From assembly GCA_027577595.1 (NCBI GenBank), contig JANBRJ010000048.1:1-64000 (forward strand): a stretch of 64,000 nt of DNA. The letters run 5' to 3'. Both the position numbers and the translations under genes were made by a program. Every line of letters starts with the position of its first letter. Position 1 is the stretch's first letter. The notes beneath the pieces are model-generated. The model did no database searches, was not told where the DNA came from, and worked only from the letters and a program-made list of their open reading frames with translations. The DNA is from Coemansia sp. RSA 487 (lineage: Eukaryota; Kickxellomycota; Kickxellomycetes; Kickxellales; Kickxellaceae). Positions 49,373 to 59,542 of this stretch are shown here, piece by piece.

Positions 49373-49588
49373 CTATGCGTTCCCACGTGCTCCTGCAGCC
49401 TCTACATCAGACTCTGTCAGACTTGAAGGCTCGCTCCCTTCAGTCAGGCTCGATCCTTTGCTTCTGCTTGAAGTTCTTGAGTCTGATCTTGAGCTTGCCC
49501 TCGATCCCCAAGTCAACGCCGGTGTAGATGGTGCAGTCTCTGCATCTAACCTGGCTTTTTGCTCAGATATTGGCACTGTTCTTGCCAT
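49373..49588 (-). CDS. small Ser/Arg-rich protein (island family member 4)
   Basis: 71 aa from the ATG giving MARTVPISEQKARLDAETAP; the open frame extends upstream. The middle is RS/SR-rich (WGSRASSRSDSRTSSRSKGSS) and the end acidic (LTESDVEAAGARGNA). G+C content is far above the flanks, which supports coding. The bases around the start (CTACAATGGCA) equal those of the 48263 gene, and the upstream TATA plus CTGCAG..TTTTTC layout is shared with it. Function unknown. Confidence 0.55.
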   Translation of the reverse strand: MARTVPISEQKARLDAETAPSTPALTWGSRASSRSDSRTSSRSKGSSLTEGSEPSSLTESDVEAAGARGNA

Positions 49589-49989
49589 TGTAGCTGATAA
49601 AAATGGGTAAATGTGCAGCAACCTTAATGAACGTGTTTGATTTGAACCAAGCAACTATAGAAAAACTGCAGCACGTCTTCCTTTTATATGCCTTGTCTTG
49701 CTGTTCTATTCCAAATCACAATAATTTTCTTGAGGAGATATTATCCTAGAATTCGTCACTGCACACTTTCATTTCTGAGCATCTGGGGTTAAATCTGAAT
49801 CCGAATTTTATCTAATTACAAGCTGGGATTTTTTGTTAGCAAATAATAGACGATACACTAATCACGCATGCAAACAAGATTTAGCTATCCAGACATTTAT
49901 ACTGGTAAAAGAGGATAATAAATAGAAAATAGGTAGTCTTTTTCGATAGTACATGGATCCTGTGATAAAGTTATCCGTATCCAAATGGC
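49589..49989. other. spacer between island and separase
   Basis: About 400 bp, AT-rich. It holds the TATA box of the 49588 gene (CATATAAAAGG, 49680-49690) and the separase terminator. No gene is seen. Confidence 0.45.
49680..49690 (-). promoter_or_regulatory. TATA box of the 49588 gene
   Basis: CATATAAAAGG on the minus strand, about 90-100 bp before the ATG, followed by GTGCTGCAGTTTTTC. Confidence 0.5.
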
Positions 49990-52900
49990 TTAATTTTCTG
50001 ACAGATAAACCGGAAGCCCATAGATAATCGGGGCAGCACCAGTAAGAAATGGCATCCGACAAGCCTTCCGAGCATCGCAAACAGCTTCTGCAAGCGATAA
50101 TGCCCCATCTTCAGCATTTCCACTGCTATCATCATCACCATCATTCTTTCGTCCACCATTGCCGTTGTTTTCTAGTCCACATCCAGCTGCAATGGTGCCT
50201 TCAGAGAAATGCGTGAGCCCCCATTTGTGCAGCATTCTGGCTGCAAAACGGTCAATGTCCTTGTCTCCAACGTCCCATAGGTTGCCCACGAGTGCTGGGC
50301 AGCCTCCGATTATGTAGTCCATTGCCGTACCAAGTGCATCATACTCCCCAACAAGCTTGAGGCGGCCACTGCTGCATCCGAGCAATAATGCAACAGCACA
50401 GCGACGAAGAGCGCGGATTTGCGACCGCTGAATGTAGGTCTCGGCACCGCCATGTCCAAAGTACATGAATATATCGCTTGTGGACAAACCATGGTCGCAT
50501 TCGTGGTTCATTGGGCGACGCCCTACTACGCCGCGCCATTCAGGCTGTGCACACAAGAAGCTTTCAAAGTTTTCTTGCGTACGATGCAAGTCACCCTCGG
50601 GATTAAGAACATAAAAAACACGCGACCCATCGACTCGCACCCCCGGACAGCAGTCCTTTCTACCGTTGTCTAGACCAGAAATGCCTGGACGGCATTCGCC
50701 AAGCGGAAATGCTGAGAATGTTGGCACATTGGGTATATCCGAAGACAGGAGCGTCCCGGGATTGCTTGGAGCACTCGACAACAGTGACTTGCCAACATCC
50801 AAATCCGAAAACAGGTCCTCGCCATCCAGTCCTCTTCCAAGCGCTCCGCCCGTTAACCCTAGCGGTTGAGAACTGCCTTTCTTGTCCATTGCAACCAGAC
50901 GATGCTTGATAAACGCAACAGATGGCATGCGCGAAACAGGATAATTACGAAGGCATGGCAGACACTCCCAAGGAATTTGCTGAGCGTACTTGTCCAATGC
51001 AAGAACCAGATGGCGCTGTTTGGTTGCCGATTTCTTAGCCAAGCTCGATCTCAAGCCATACGTGTCGATATAGCCGCACATAACCCGCTTGAGTTCTCCT
51101 GCAATCATATTCAGGCTGTCGTCGGTGCAAGGTGGAGCAGCTCCTTGATAGCTGTATACATCCCAGAGCATAGCACACACATCCAACCATTCGCTGTTGT
51201 TTTCACTGCCAGTGTTATCACCGTCTGATGCAGTTGTAGAACGACTACCGTCTGTCAGGCCCGCGTAGAGCACAAGAACGCATAGCTGATCAGCCAACTC
51301 GATTGCCTTTGCCTTTGTTGCAAACGATTTCGGCAACGACTTGTGGAAACATGTCTGGATATCCCTTTTCAGCGAGGCAACGATGGCATCCATATCGCCA
51401 GAGTCTGAAATAAGTCCGAAAATGTCTGTTGGGTCAAGAAGGCAGTGAAATCCGCCCAGCCACTCGCCTTGGATGTTGTGCAAAATAGCCCCAAGGCTGC
51501 GATCAAGAGATGCACGCTGCTCCCACCACCCGCGCTTCTCCGTTTCAGTGTTGCAGTCCCTGCCTGTCTTCATTGATTTGTCCGATGCGTCAATTATCGC
51601 TGCAATGTTTCTGTACACGCTGTCGAAAACACTTGCTGGGGTGGCCATATCGTTGACGTGTGCATTGATGCCTTCCAGATCCAGCTCAATTTCTCGCATC
51701 GGCAGACATGCAGAAATCGGCTCACGCTCTTTTTCGTAACGCGTAATATGCAGCATGTTACAGCTGTGGTCGACAGATATTCCACATACCACCCACGACG
51801 ACGGAAGAAGCTTACCAAGGTCACTTCTAGCCTCACTTGACATCAGGCCCGAAATGACCTTTCTACCATCAGCTGCACTCTTGAGAAACTCGCAATCAAG
51901 AAAAGATGAGTTGCCAGTCGTGTCCTGTTGACCCAGCATACCAAGTGGTGGTGGTGGTAGATGATCCAAAGACGATGGCTTGGTGGAATTAACACGAAAC
52001 TGCACAGGCGAGGAATCAAACAGTTCACTCGGACCACAATCCGCACTTGGGGATGAAGAGCCGCTACTCTTATTGCTTGTGATTATGTCGGACGGCCAGA
52101 CTGTAAGCTGCGCGGAAATGAATTCGCCTCTACGTCGGAGCACATCGACCGCCTCACGCACAACCGTAATGTTCTTTGTCCCATCAATAATCTGAGACAA
52201 CACACGATGCATCATTGTGCAGTCTTCTTGCGTAGTCTCGAATCCAAACACCGAAGCAATTGCTTTGACGAGCACAAGAAGGTGCGACGAGCTATGCACG
52301 CAATGTGCTGAGCCAACAGAAATGGCTGTCTCTACAGCCGATGTGAGAAGCACGTCAAGCTTGGCCAGTTTATTCTTGATCTGCGCTTTCAGTGTCCCTT
52401 TGCGCGGTTTCTGTGTCCTCGATCGTTGTAGGGCTGGAAAAACGAATGCCGACTTGAAGACCATTTTATAAGACTCATCCATCTCGAGAATACGTTGAAG
52501 CTCTGAAAATATGAGCTTCGCTTGCATCAACAAGTGTTCGGGTTTCTGATCAACAGTGCGGGAACACTGCTCCTCGGCTACATCGATGGCCTCTTCTCCG
52601 GAGTCAACAGCCTTGGAAAGGTTATCCAGCATTTTAAGCAGTTGCTGGCGTATACCGATATCTTCTTGAAGAACTAAAATTGGATCTGACACCTTTCCAT
52701 CCGCGCAGCTGGATGGCTCTTCGCTATAATCGCGTTGGCGCTCAAATGACTTTAGTTGGCTGACTATGCGCTCGATCCGAGGAGTGTCTTCGACACTGCC
52801 CACGCAAATGCCTTGTATCTCTTTGTCAACTTCGTCGTCAGACATGCGGGCTACAATCTCCATTGCTTGCGAATATGCTGTCTGAGCCTGGTTGACCATA

Positions 52901-55900
52901 CCGCTGCGGCGCCAGGCATCGCCCTCAGTAACCAACGCACTAACCGCAGCAACCCCACCAATAGCCGAATCGCCACACGCGCTTAAACAACAAGCGTCTT
53001 TTGACGATTCGCGAAGTTTATGCAAGGAAATGGCACATTCGTCCCAAAGACTCTTGCGCGAAAGCATGTCTGCCTCGTGCAGGCGCATAAAACTTTCCTG
53101 GAAAGGTGCATTGAGCCGGGACGTGATTTCCAAACCCTTGTTTAGGAAATACTCTGCCTCCTTGACACTTCCGCGGATCGAATATACCTCAGACAAGTGT
53201 GCCAGATTGTCGATTAGGAGACGCTGAAGTTCCCAGTTGCCGCTAAACGCCAAGAACTCGGCATCGCTCTTCTCCTGATCATCAGACGCGTCTTCATCGT
53301 CGTCGGCTGTGTTTGGCTTGGGGGCAGCAAATGGGTCGTCCTCAGATTCGACGTCGCTAGCACGAGCTGATCGCCTGGCGTATCTGTCGAGTGTCCTTTT
53401 GTGCGATATCGACAGCGACTTTAGCAGCGAATAGAGTATGCGGTAGCTATGAAGGCCAAAATCAACAGAATCAGCAAGATCACCTTGCTTTAGTGCTAGA
53501 ACCGAGTACGCAAAGGATGCCTTGGAAAAAAGAACAAGCGTGTCCGGATTTGCAGGATTGCGCTTTGACAAAGCTGATCTGCTTGTGGTGCCTGTAGTCA
53601 GCGAGCCACGAGCAAGGAGGTTGGCCTGGGCCATTGCTTCCGTGCCTGCAAGCAGATCTCCACATGAAATCTGAAAGGAGGCATGTGCAACCCTGGACGC
53701 AATTTCAACGTGGATTGGAAGCACACCAGGTTCGCAGCGACCCTCGATATCTTGGAAATGCCTTGCGGCTGCTCGGTAGTCTCCTAGAATAAAGCTGGTT
53801 ATACCAAGGCCAATAAGACACTGCATCGCCACAGGCACCCATGTCTTGTCTGCCTTTCCACAAACAGCACAAATGTCCAGAACCACCGCAAGGATTTGTG
53901 CGCTTTGAGAATACATCCGTCTTGACATTAACAAGTCCGTTGTCAGGTTCATCAGGTCTACAACCTCGCGCATATGACCAGAATCAACGTCGACCAAACC
54001 ATCTTCCCCGGGTGTGCTGCACTTCCTTTGAATAAGCGTCCAGAGCTCCAACGCCGTACCGATTCCGTTTGGCGCAACTGAAGCCTGTCTCTCGATGCCT
54101 ACAATGCCCTTCCACGCGTAGCACTCGGCAATTGCTGAAACAGAGTAAACACAGTTTTCGGGCAAGCCCTTTGCAATATCCATTGCCGCGTGAAGCTTGT
54201 CAAGACATGTATCCAACTCTCCGCTGTCGCGGCTGATCTTGGCAAGATCAATAAGGCAGCGCGCATAGCCTAGAGGACATGACTCTTCGTACGCGTGCAA
54301 AGCATGCTCCAGATGTGCTGCACGAATGTTGGATATGTGTCTGGTTGCTGGGGTCACAAATGGCCGTAAATAAAATGCCTCGAGCTCGTAGAGCCAGCCA
54401 GCTAACCATCGTTCAATCGTGAGCGTGTCAACGACGTGTGTCTGTAATGAAAGCATTGCATGGTGCTCGGTAGCGTCCTTTTGTAGCCGCCCAGCACACA
54501 TTCTAGCATAGCGATCCACAAACAGCGCCAGCTTGTCCATTGGACTCGAGCTGTTCCAAAGATGGCTACAGGGAGGGAGCACAGCCTCCTTTTGCAGTCC
54601 GACGGTCATCGCAGTGCGTATTTGGTCTGAGAAATGAGAAATAATCCAAGCAATTGCGCTTCCATACGTCTTTGCGGCTTTATCATACTCGCCATTCGAC
54701 TGATAAGCTGAAGCAGCTACTTCATAGCGTTTGCAAAGCTGATTAAAGGCGTCATTGACAGGCTGTTTCTTATCGATGCTCAAGGAGATCCACTGCGAAA
54801 GACTATCGATTGCACGCTCAATCGCTTGTGCCGCTTGGGAGTATATTTTGAGCTGATAGAGGCCTGCGCCACGGTTGAAGAACACAGTTGAGTGATTGCG
54901 AAGGAAATCAGGTTTGCATCTCCCATCCCTACACTGCGTCAAAAGCCGGTCGCTGTGTCTAAGGACCTCTACTTGGGCATATCTGTCGTGTTCCAGGAAC
55001 TGCAGTGCTAGCTGGATGAAAACAAGGCTAGATTCCACGCTATGGCTAAATAGAGCTGCTACGCTGACGCCACCTGCACCCTCTGCCTTTTCGGCAGCAC
55101 CGCGAGTAATATACACGTCGTATATACTGGTAGCAACGCCAATGGCAGCAGCTACGGCTCCTGAAACTCGCGTTTGCAATTCATCCGACTTTCCCTGGCG
55201 TAACTCGGCATATGCTGCAATTGCAGTCCGGCGAATGATATCAGCACAAAGAGCAAGCGAATTCCATACTGCTAGTGTGTGACGGACGTTTTCCTCCAAA
55301 GCACCTTTAACCAAAGTAGCAAGTCCTCTGGCAACAGATTCTACCTCTGAATCCATGGAACCGTTAAATAGCGCGTCATGCACAAGTGTATCCCACACAA
55401 GTATGCGTGCTATCAAAGCTGCGCAGTCATCCTTGTGCGCACCTTTTTGCTGTGCGCACACGGCCACATACTGGCAAGCAGAAACTGACCCCTTGACATC
55501 GCTTGCCTTCTGCCTTGATCGCGCCATGTTATGGCAGAATTCAACAAGCTCTGGCGAAACACTGGCTGACCTTAGCAGCGGTGTGATTTGTTCGAGAATC
55601 GAGGCGTAATACTGTGCTACTTGCTTATGAATCAAGATACGGCCGGTATCGGATGCTGTTGATGAGGAAGAGTTTAAAAACGACGCTGCTCCTCGTGTCG
55701 TATATTTAAGCAGCTCCCGAAGATCACATTTGCTGGTGTTTGCGTATGCCAGTATCCCAAGCAGCCGGATTCGGAGAGATTGGCCACCAGGAACCGATCC
55801 TAGCGCATAGTACGCGCGAAAGCATACACCCAAAAAGGGATCTATCGAATCCCGGTCCATCTCGCGAACGCGCAAGCACCAATCGAGAACGCTGTGTTGC

Positions 55901-56775
55901 CGCTGCGCAAGGTCTCGCGCAAACTTCTGAGCGTGTTGAGATTTCGGCGAAAGAGATAACGCGCGCAGAATATTGCACAAAAGAGTGACCACAATAGTGT
56001 TGAATGACAGGTCATTTTGGCAATATTTTACGGGAAAGTGAATGGTACTAGCTTTATCATCTCCTTCCATGGCCTTGTTGATACTCAGTCGACGCATGCC
56101 CATAGATATTCCTTCAGTTCCAGCAAGTGAAGAGGCAGTTTCCTGCTTTAGTCGTGACGCAGGTTTGCGTACTGATCTCGTCGAGGTCTGGGTTGAGTCT
56201 GCTGCTGTAGCGTATTTATTCAGGCTCGGTGCCTCTTTCTCTGCATGGCCTCCGCGTGTGTTGCCAGTTATACCCTTTTGGTTGGGCTTTGGTTTCGCAT
56301 TAACGGATGCAACAATATGAGTGCTGGCGTGCTCAAGCAGGAGCTTGCGCAGAAAAACCAGCCCGTCCCACGCCAACAAGCCAAGGTGGGCGTTTGTGCA
56401 CGCTGTAAGAAAGTTTGACATTGTTTTTTCAAGCGCAAGCGCAGAGAATCCCGCGGTGCTCCGGTGCGCATAAAGGAATCTGAAGGCTGCTATCACGACA
56501 CGTACAGTGCGCTGTATCCCCTCTTTCTCTAAGCTGCTGCTGCTACTGCTGCTGCTGCTTCCTGGCGCATCGCACTGTTTGCGTATCCCGTTGGCACTTT
56601 TTGAGAAGAGCTTGTTTGCTTGGTTAACCAAGCCTAGCGCAAACTCGATATCTGTTCGCCCGACCTTTGCTCCGTTGCCCATAGCCACAGCGCTTAGACG
56701 CTTTAGCGCTTGCTCCTCAGCTGCCTGGCTGCATTTGGTAAAGACCTGGAAACTGGCTAGTAGACTGTCAGTCAT
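49990..56775 (-). CDS. ESP1: separase (cohesin-cleaving cysteine protease)
   Basis: 2261 aa, ATG start, one exon. The long N-terminal part (about 1-1650) is an irregular TPR/HEAT-like helical scaffold, including several A-x-Y repeats such as DKAAKTYGSAIAWI and DYRAAARHFQDIEG. Two acidic, disordered segments lie at about 1145-1175 (DDPFAAPKPNTADDDEDASDD) and near 1590-1620. The C50 protease domain is at the C-terminus: SDIFMYFGHGGAE with catalytic His2108, and ALLLGCSSG with catalytic Cys2134, then PALVGNLWDVGDKDID. At anaphase, once APC/C destroys securin, separase cuts the kleisin Scc1/Rad21 and opens cohesin rings. A low-complexity Gly/Asn/Asp insert follows the catalytic core at about residues 2200-2225, unusual for the family. 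Confidence 0.95.
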   Translation of the reverse strand: MTDSLLASFQVFTKCSQAAEEQALKRLSAVAMGNGAKVGRTDIEFALGLVNQANKLFSKSANGIRKQCDAPGSSSSSSSSSLEKEGIQRTVRVVIAAFRFLYAHRSTAGFSALALEKTMSNFLTACTNAHLGLLAWDGLVFLRKLLLEHASTHIVASVNAKPKPNQKGITGNTRGGHAEKEAPSLNKYATAADSTQTSTRSVRKPASRLKQETASSLAGTEGISMGMRRLSINKAMEGDDKASTIHFPVKYCQNDLSFNTIVVTLLCNILRALSLSPKSQHAQKFARDLAQRQHSVLDWCLRVREMDRDSIDPFLGVCFRAYYALGSVPGGQSLRIRLLGILAYANTSKCDLRELLKYTTRGAASFLNSSSSTASDTGRILIHKQVAQYYASILEQITPLLRSASVSPELVEFCHNMARSRQKASDVKGSVSACQYVAVCAQQKGAHKDDCAALIARILVWDTLVHDALFNGSMDSEVESVARGLATLVKGALEENVRHTLAVWNSLALCADIIRRTAIAAYAELRQGKSDELQTRVSGAVAAAIGVATSIYDVYITRGAAEKAEGAGGVSVAALFSHSVESSLVFIQLALQFLEHDRYAQVEVLRHSDRLLTQCRDGRCKPDFLRNHSTVFFNRGAGLYQLKIYSQAAQAIERAIDSLSQWISLSIDKKQPVNDAFNQLCKRYEVAASAYQSNGEYDKAAKTYGSAIAWIISHFSDQIRTAMTVGLQKEAVLPPCSHLWNSSSPMDKLALFVDRYARMCAGRLQKDATEHHAMLSLQTHVVDTLTIERWLAGWLYELEAFYLRPFVTPATRHISNIRAAHLEHALHAYEESCPLGYARCLIDLAKISRDSGELDTCLDKLHAAMDIAKGLPENCVYSVSAIAECYAWKGIVGIERQASVAPNGIGTALELWTLIQRKCSTPGEDGLVDVDSGHMREVVDLMNLTTDLLMSRRMYSQSAQILAVVLDICAVCGKADKTWVPVAMQCLIGLGITSFILGDYRAAARHFQDIEGRCEPGVLPIHVEIASRVAHASFQISCGDLLAGTEAMAQANLLARGSLTTGTTSRSALSKRNPANPDTLVLFSKASFAYSVLALKQGDLADSVDFGLHSYRILYSLLKSLSISHKRTLDRYARRSARASDVESEDDPFAAPKPNTADDDEDASDDQEKSDAEFLAFSGNWELQRLLIDNLAHLSEVYSIRGSVKEAEYFLNKGLEITSRLNAPFQESFMRLHEADMLSRKSLWDECAISLHKLRESSKDACCLSACGDSAIGGVAAVSALVTEGDAWRRSGMVNQAQTAYSQAMEIVARMSDDEVDKEIQGICVGSVEDTPRIERIVSQLKSFERQRDYSEEPSSCADGKVSDPILVLQEDIGIRQQLLKMLDNLSKAVDSGEEAIDVAEEQCSRTVDQKPEHLLMQAKLIFSELQRILEMDESYKMVFKSAFVFPALQRSRTQKPRKGTLKAQIKNKLAKLDVLLTSAVETAISVGSAHCVHSSSHLLVLVKAIASVFGFETTQEDCTMMHRVLSQIIDGTKNITVVREAVDVLRRRGEFISAQLTVWPSDIITSNKSSGSSSPSADCGPSELFDSSPVQFRVNSTKPSSLDHLPPPPLGMLGQQDTTGNSSFLDCEFLKSAADGRKVISGLMSSEARSDLGKLLPSSWVVCGISVDHSCNMLHITRYEKEREPISACLPMREIELDLEGINAHVNDMATPASVFDSVYRNIAAIIDASDKSMKTGRDCNTETEKRGWWEQRASLDRSLGAILHNIQGEWLGGFHCLLDPTDIFGLISDSGDMDAIVASLKRDIQTCFHKSLPKSFATKAKAIELADQLCVLVLYAGLTDGSRSTTASDGDNTGSENNSEWLDVCAMLWDVYSYQGAAPPCTDDSLNMIAGELKRVMCGYIDTYGLRSSLAKKSATKQRHLVLALDKYAQQIPWECLPCLRNYPVSRMPSVAFIKHRLVAMDKKGSSQPLGLTGGALGRGLDGEDLFSDLDVGKSLLSSAPSNPGTLLSSDIPNVPTFSAFPLGECRPGISGLDNGRKDCCPGVRVDGSRVFYVLNPEGDLHRTQENFESFLCAQPEWRGVVGRRPMNHECDHGLSTSDIFMYFGHGGAETYIQRSQIRALRRCAVALLLGCSSGRLKLVGEYDALGTAMDYIIGGCPALVGNLWDVGDKDIDRFAARMLHKWGLTHFSEGTIAAGCGLENNGNGGRKNDGDDDSSGNAEDGALSLAEAVCDARKACRMPFLTGAAPIIYGLPVYLSEN

Positions 56776-56978
56776 TTAGAAATGTTTAGTATTGGAAATT
56801 CAAAATGTAAATGCACAATGTTTATAAAAAAAATAAAGTAAACTGAGAAACTCCAAACTGATCGAAACACTATATGGGAGAAAGGGAGGTTTGTATAAGA
56901 CAAAGTTTTCACAATGTGTGAAAGTTTGCGACAGTTTGGGAGGTTATATTTATACAAACCTCCCTTAACAATCGTTCT

Positions 56979-57767
56979 TTAGCTCCTTTTGTACCGCTCA
57001 GAGCTCCCTCTTTTATAACCTCTGCTGTCGCCGCGTATCTGACGCGCGCTTGGACTCCTACTTCTTGAGGAAGTGTGTCGCTTGTTCTCTCGGCGGCTAT
57101 TGTGTCTTTCGCGCTCGCTGTACCTGTCATTGTGTTCATACCGAGCAGGGCCTTTACCCTCAGCGGAAGACACTACTTTACTGTCTCTGCTGGCTTGCTG
57201 TCGACTGTCTGTTGATGCAATGTCTTTGCCAGAAGACGACGGCGTATCCCACCTGCTTTTTCTTCCTGATCTGGTTGTTTTCTGCGAATTATTAGCCGCA
57301 TTCTGGCCGTGCATTCGCTCGTTTGCAATCGCAATGTTAGCCCTGATTAGCTCATCTTGCTCGCGCTTTTGTTTCAGCTCCTCGATTTTCTTCTGAATAA
57401 AAGACTCAGGGATACCGGTCGTGCTCTTCTGCGCCTCCAGCAGCACCTTCCAAAGGCCCTGCATAAACTCTTGTGTCTTGGACTCTAAAAACCCTGTGAG
57501 ATTGACCTGCATTAACTTTGGATCGGGCTTCGTCGACTCCTCAAGCATGTTGACAATAAATTCGTACAGAACCTCATCCTCCAGCCCTAGTAGCTCTTTG
57601 ATTCTTTCGGATATCCATGGCTTTATGGCGTCGATGTTAACCTTTGACATATCCACGGGCTTCTTGAAAATGCTACTAAAGTCCATTTGCTTTAGCAGTT
57701 TTTTGGACGCATCGCCAAAGCGCATATCCTGTTCGATACTTGTTCCAATGTAGAATCCGCCCGACAT
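56979..57767 (-). CDS. PWI-domain splicing factor, SRRM1-like
   Basis: 262 aa, ATG start. After a conserved leader (SIEQDMRFGDASKKLLKQM), the PWI domain spans about 40-115 with the namesake IKPWISERIKELLG and VNLTGFLESKTQEFMQGLW. A short helix rich in Lys/Glu follows (IQKKIEELKQKREQDELIRA). The tail from about 155 is an Arg/Ser/Lys-rich region (RSGRKSRWDTPSSSG; RHTSSRSRSPSARQ). SRm160/SRRM1 proteins bind nucleic acid through the PWI domain and act as splicing coactivators in the nucleus. At 262 aa it is shorter than the animal protein, mainly in the RS tail, like other fungal members. A 200-bp spacer separates it from separase on the same strand. Confidence 0.88.
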   Translation of the reverse strand: MSGGFYIGTSIEQDMRFGDASKKLLKQMDFSSIFKKPVDMSKVNIDAIKPWISERIKELLGLEDEVLYEFIVNMLEESTKPDPKLMQVNLTGFLESKTQEFMQGLWKVLLEAQKSTTGIPESFIQKKIEELKQKREQDELIRANIAIANERMHGQNAANNSQKTTRSGRKSRWDTPSSSGKDIASTDSRQQASRDSKVVSSAEGKGPARYEHNDRYSERERHNSRRENKRHTSSRSRSPSARQIRGDSRGYKRGSSERYKRS

Positions 57768-58003
57768 TCCAGAGAGTTCTATATGCCTTTACCCAGACTA
57801 TGTATACAGAATTTTCTAATTGATAAAGAGAAACGTCAAATGCTTGTAAATCTGACAAGTACAATTGTAGTGTTTATTTTCTTTGGAGCACGATATTCAA
57901 AATTGTTAAAATTCAAATATAAAACTAGTCCGATATAGCCAAAAGTTATGCGCTATTGAATATTAATCACGTGCAAATGTAAAAAGGGGTAAATTTTCGA
58001 GTG

Positions 58004-59542
58004 CTAGAAAGTCTCGGCAACATCGGAAGCTACTTCGAAAGCACAGCCCGTCATTGCTTTAATCTCATCGACAGTATTTCCGTAAGAGAGTTCGCGGAGA
58101 AGAAGACCCCTGCCGGGGACAACGTCGAACACGCACTTGTCGGTGATGATTCGGTCGACACACTTGGTGCCAGTGAGCGGAAGCGTGTTTTCCTTGAGGA
58201 TCTTTGGCGAGCCATCTTTGGCGTTGTGAGTCATTGTGACGACGACCCGCGAGTTTGGTGCAGCAACAAGATCCATAGCTCCACCCATGCCCTTGATGAT
58301 CTTGCCAGGAACAACCCAGTTGGACAGATCGCCGCTCTGCGAAACCTGCATGCCGCCGAGGATAGTCATGTCAAGGCGGTTCCCGCGAATCATGCCAAAT
58401 GAGACGTCGCTCGAGAAACATGTGCCGCCAGGAAGAACAGTGACAGACTCTTTGCCTGCGTTTACAAGATCGGCATCGACTTCGTCGGGCGTCGGGAACG
58501 GACCCATGCCAAGAATACCGTTTTCGCTCTGCAAATGCACGGTGATTCCAGGATCGATGTAGTTGCTAGCCAGGACAGGCATACCGATGCCAAGGTTGAC
58601 ATACATACCGTTCTTGAACTCGCGTGCTGCGCGCTTGATGATGTGGATGCGCTGCTTCATCCCCGACGACAGCTGCTGCTCGTCAGAGCCTGTATGGCGG
58701 AGTGTGAGCTTTTCAATGCGCTTCTCGTACTGTTCGCCCTTGAGGACGCGATGGACGTGGATGCCCTGAATATGGATCTCGTCAGGCTTGAGCTCTCCGA
58801 CCGGCACGATCTCCTCGACCTCTGCAACGGTGATCTTGCCTGCCGTTGCCATAGGCCCGTTAAAGTTGTTTGCAGCGTACTTGAAGACAAGGTTGCCAAG
58901 CTCATCGCCCTTCCACGCCTTGACCAGAGCAAAATCGCCAGTGATCCCCTCTTCCATTATATACTTGCGTCCATTGAAGATCTTGGACTCACGCGGTTCG
59001 CTGGGAATCTCAATCTCGCTGCTGCCCTTTGCATATTTGATGGGGATGCCACCAGTCTCGACCTGTGTGCCGACACCAGTGAGCGTGTAAAATCCAGGAA
59101 TGCCAGCACCACCGCACCGGACACGCTCTGCAAGAGTGCCCTGCGGAACAAGCTCGACTTCGAGTTCTCCGCCAAGGTACTGGCGAGCAAACTCCTTGTT
59201 TTCGCCCACGTAGCTTGACATCATGCGCTTGATCTGGCGGCTTTGCAGCAGTGTGCCAAGACCATAGTCGGAGGTGCCTGCATTGTTCGAGACCGCGGTG
59301 AGCTGCTGGATATCCTTGCGGCGGGCGATTGCCTTGAGCAGGTTCTCTGGGATGCCGCACAGGCCAAACCCTCCGATCAGCAGCCGGTCGCCGGACTTTA
59401 TTCCCTCGATCGCCTCGTCTGAGGACTTGCACAGTTTGCTGTGGTATGCACGGGAAGACGCTGCTGCTAGAGTAGCGAGGATGTGTGGGCGGAGCAGGAT
59501 GCGGCTAGCGCTAGCCACGGCTTGTCTCTTGATCGCCAACAT
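58004..59542 (-). CDS. succinyl-CoA:3-ketoacid CoA-transferase, copy 1
   Basis: 512 aa, ATG start, no intron. A basic N-terminus (about 1-35, [23 protein letters not shown]) is a mitochondrial presequence. The first CoA-transferase domain (about 38-265) holds [16 protein letters not shown] and [30 protein letters not shown] (split in the family at the middle). A hinge (about 270-300) leads to the second domain, with catalytic Glu340 in [14 protein letters not shown]. It moves CoA from succinyl-CoA to acetoacetate in mitochondria, activating ketone bodies, or acts on acetate in some fungi. A second copy lies about 940 bp upstream on the same strand; the two are clear paralogs and this one lacks the copy-2 intron. 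Confidence 0.94.
   Translation of the reverse strand: MLAIKRQAVASASRILLRPHILATLAAASSRAYHSKLCKSSDEAIEGIKSGDRLLIGGFGLCGIPENLLKAIARRKDIQQLTAVSNNAGTSDYGLGTLLQSRQIKRMMSSYVGENKEFARQYLGGELEVELVPQGTLAERVRCGGAGIPGFYTLTGVGTQVETGGIPIKYAKGSSEIEIPSEPRESKIFNGRKYIMEEGITGDFALVKAWKGDELGNLVFKYAANNFNGPMATAGKITVAEVEEIVPVGELKPDEIHIQGIHVHRVLKGEQYEKRIEKLTLRHTGSDEQQLSSGMKQRIHIIKRAAREFKNGMYVNLGIGMPVLASNYIDPGITVHLQSENGILGMGPFPTPDEVDADLVNAGKESVTVLPGGTCFSSDVSFGMIRGNRLDMTILGGMQVSQSGDLSNWVVPGKIIKGMGGAMDLVAAPNSRVVVTMTHNAKDGSPKILKENTLPLTGTKCVDRIITDKCVFDVVPGRGLLLRELSYGNTVDEIKAMTGCAFEVASDVAETF

Noticed and set aside
28739-56775. APC11 and separase as a functional gene cluster
   Set aside because: They are 21 kb apart with many unrelated genes between, so proximity is probably chance.
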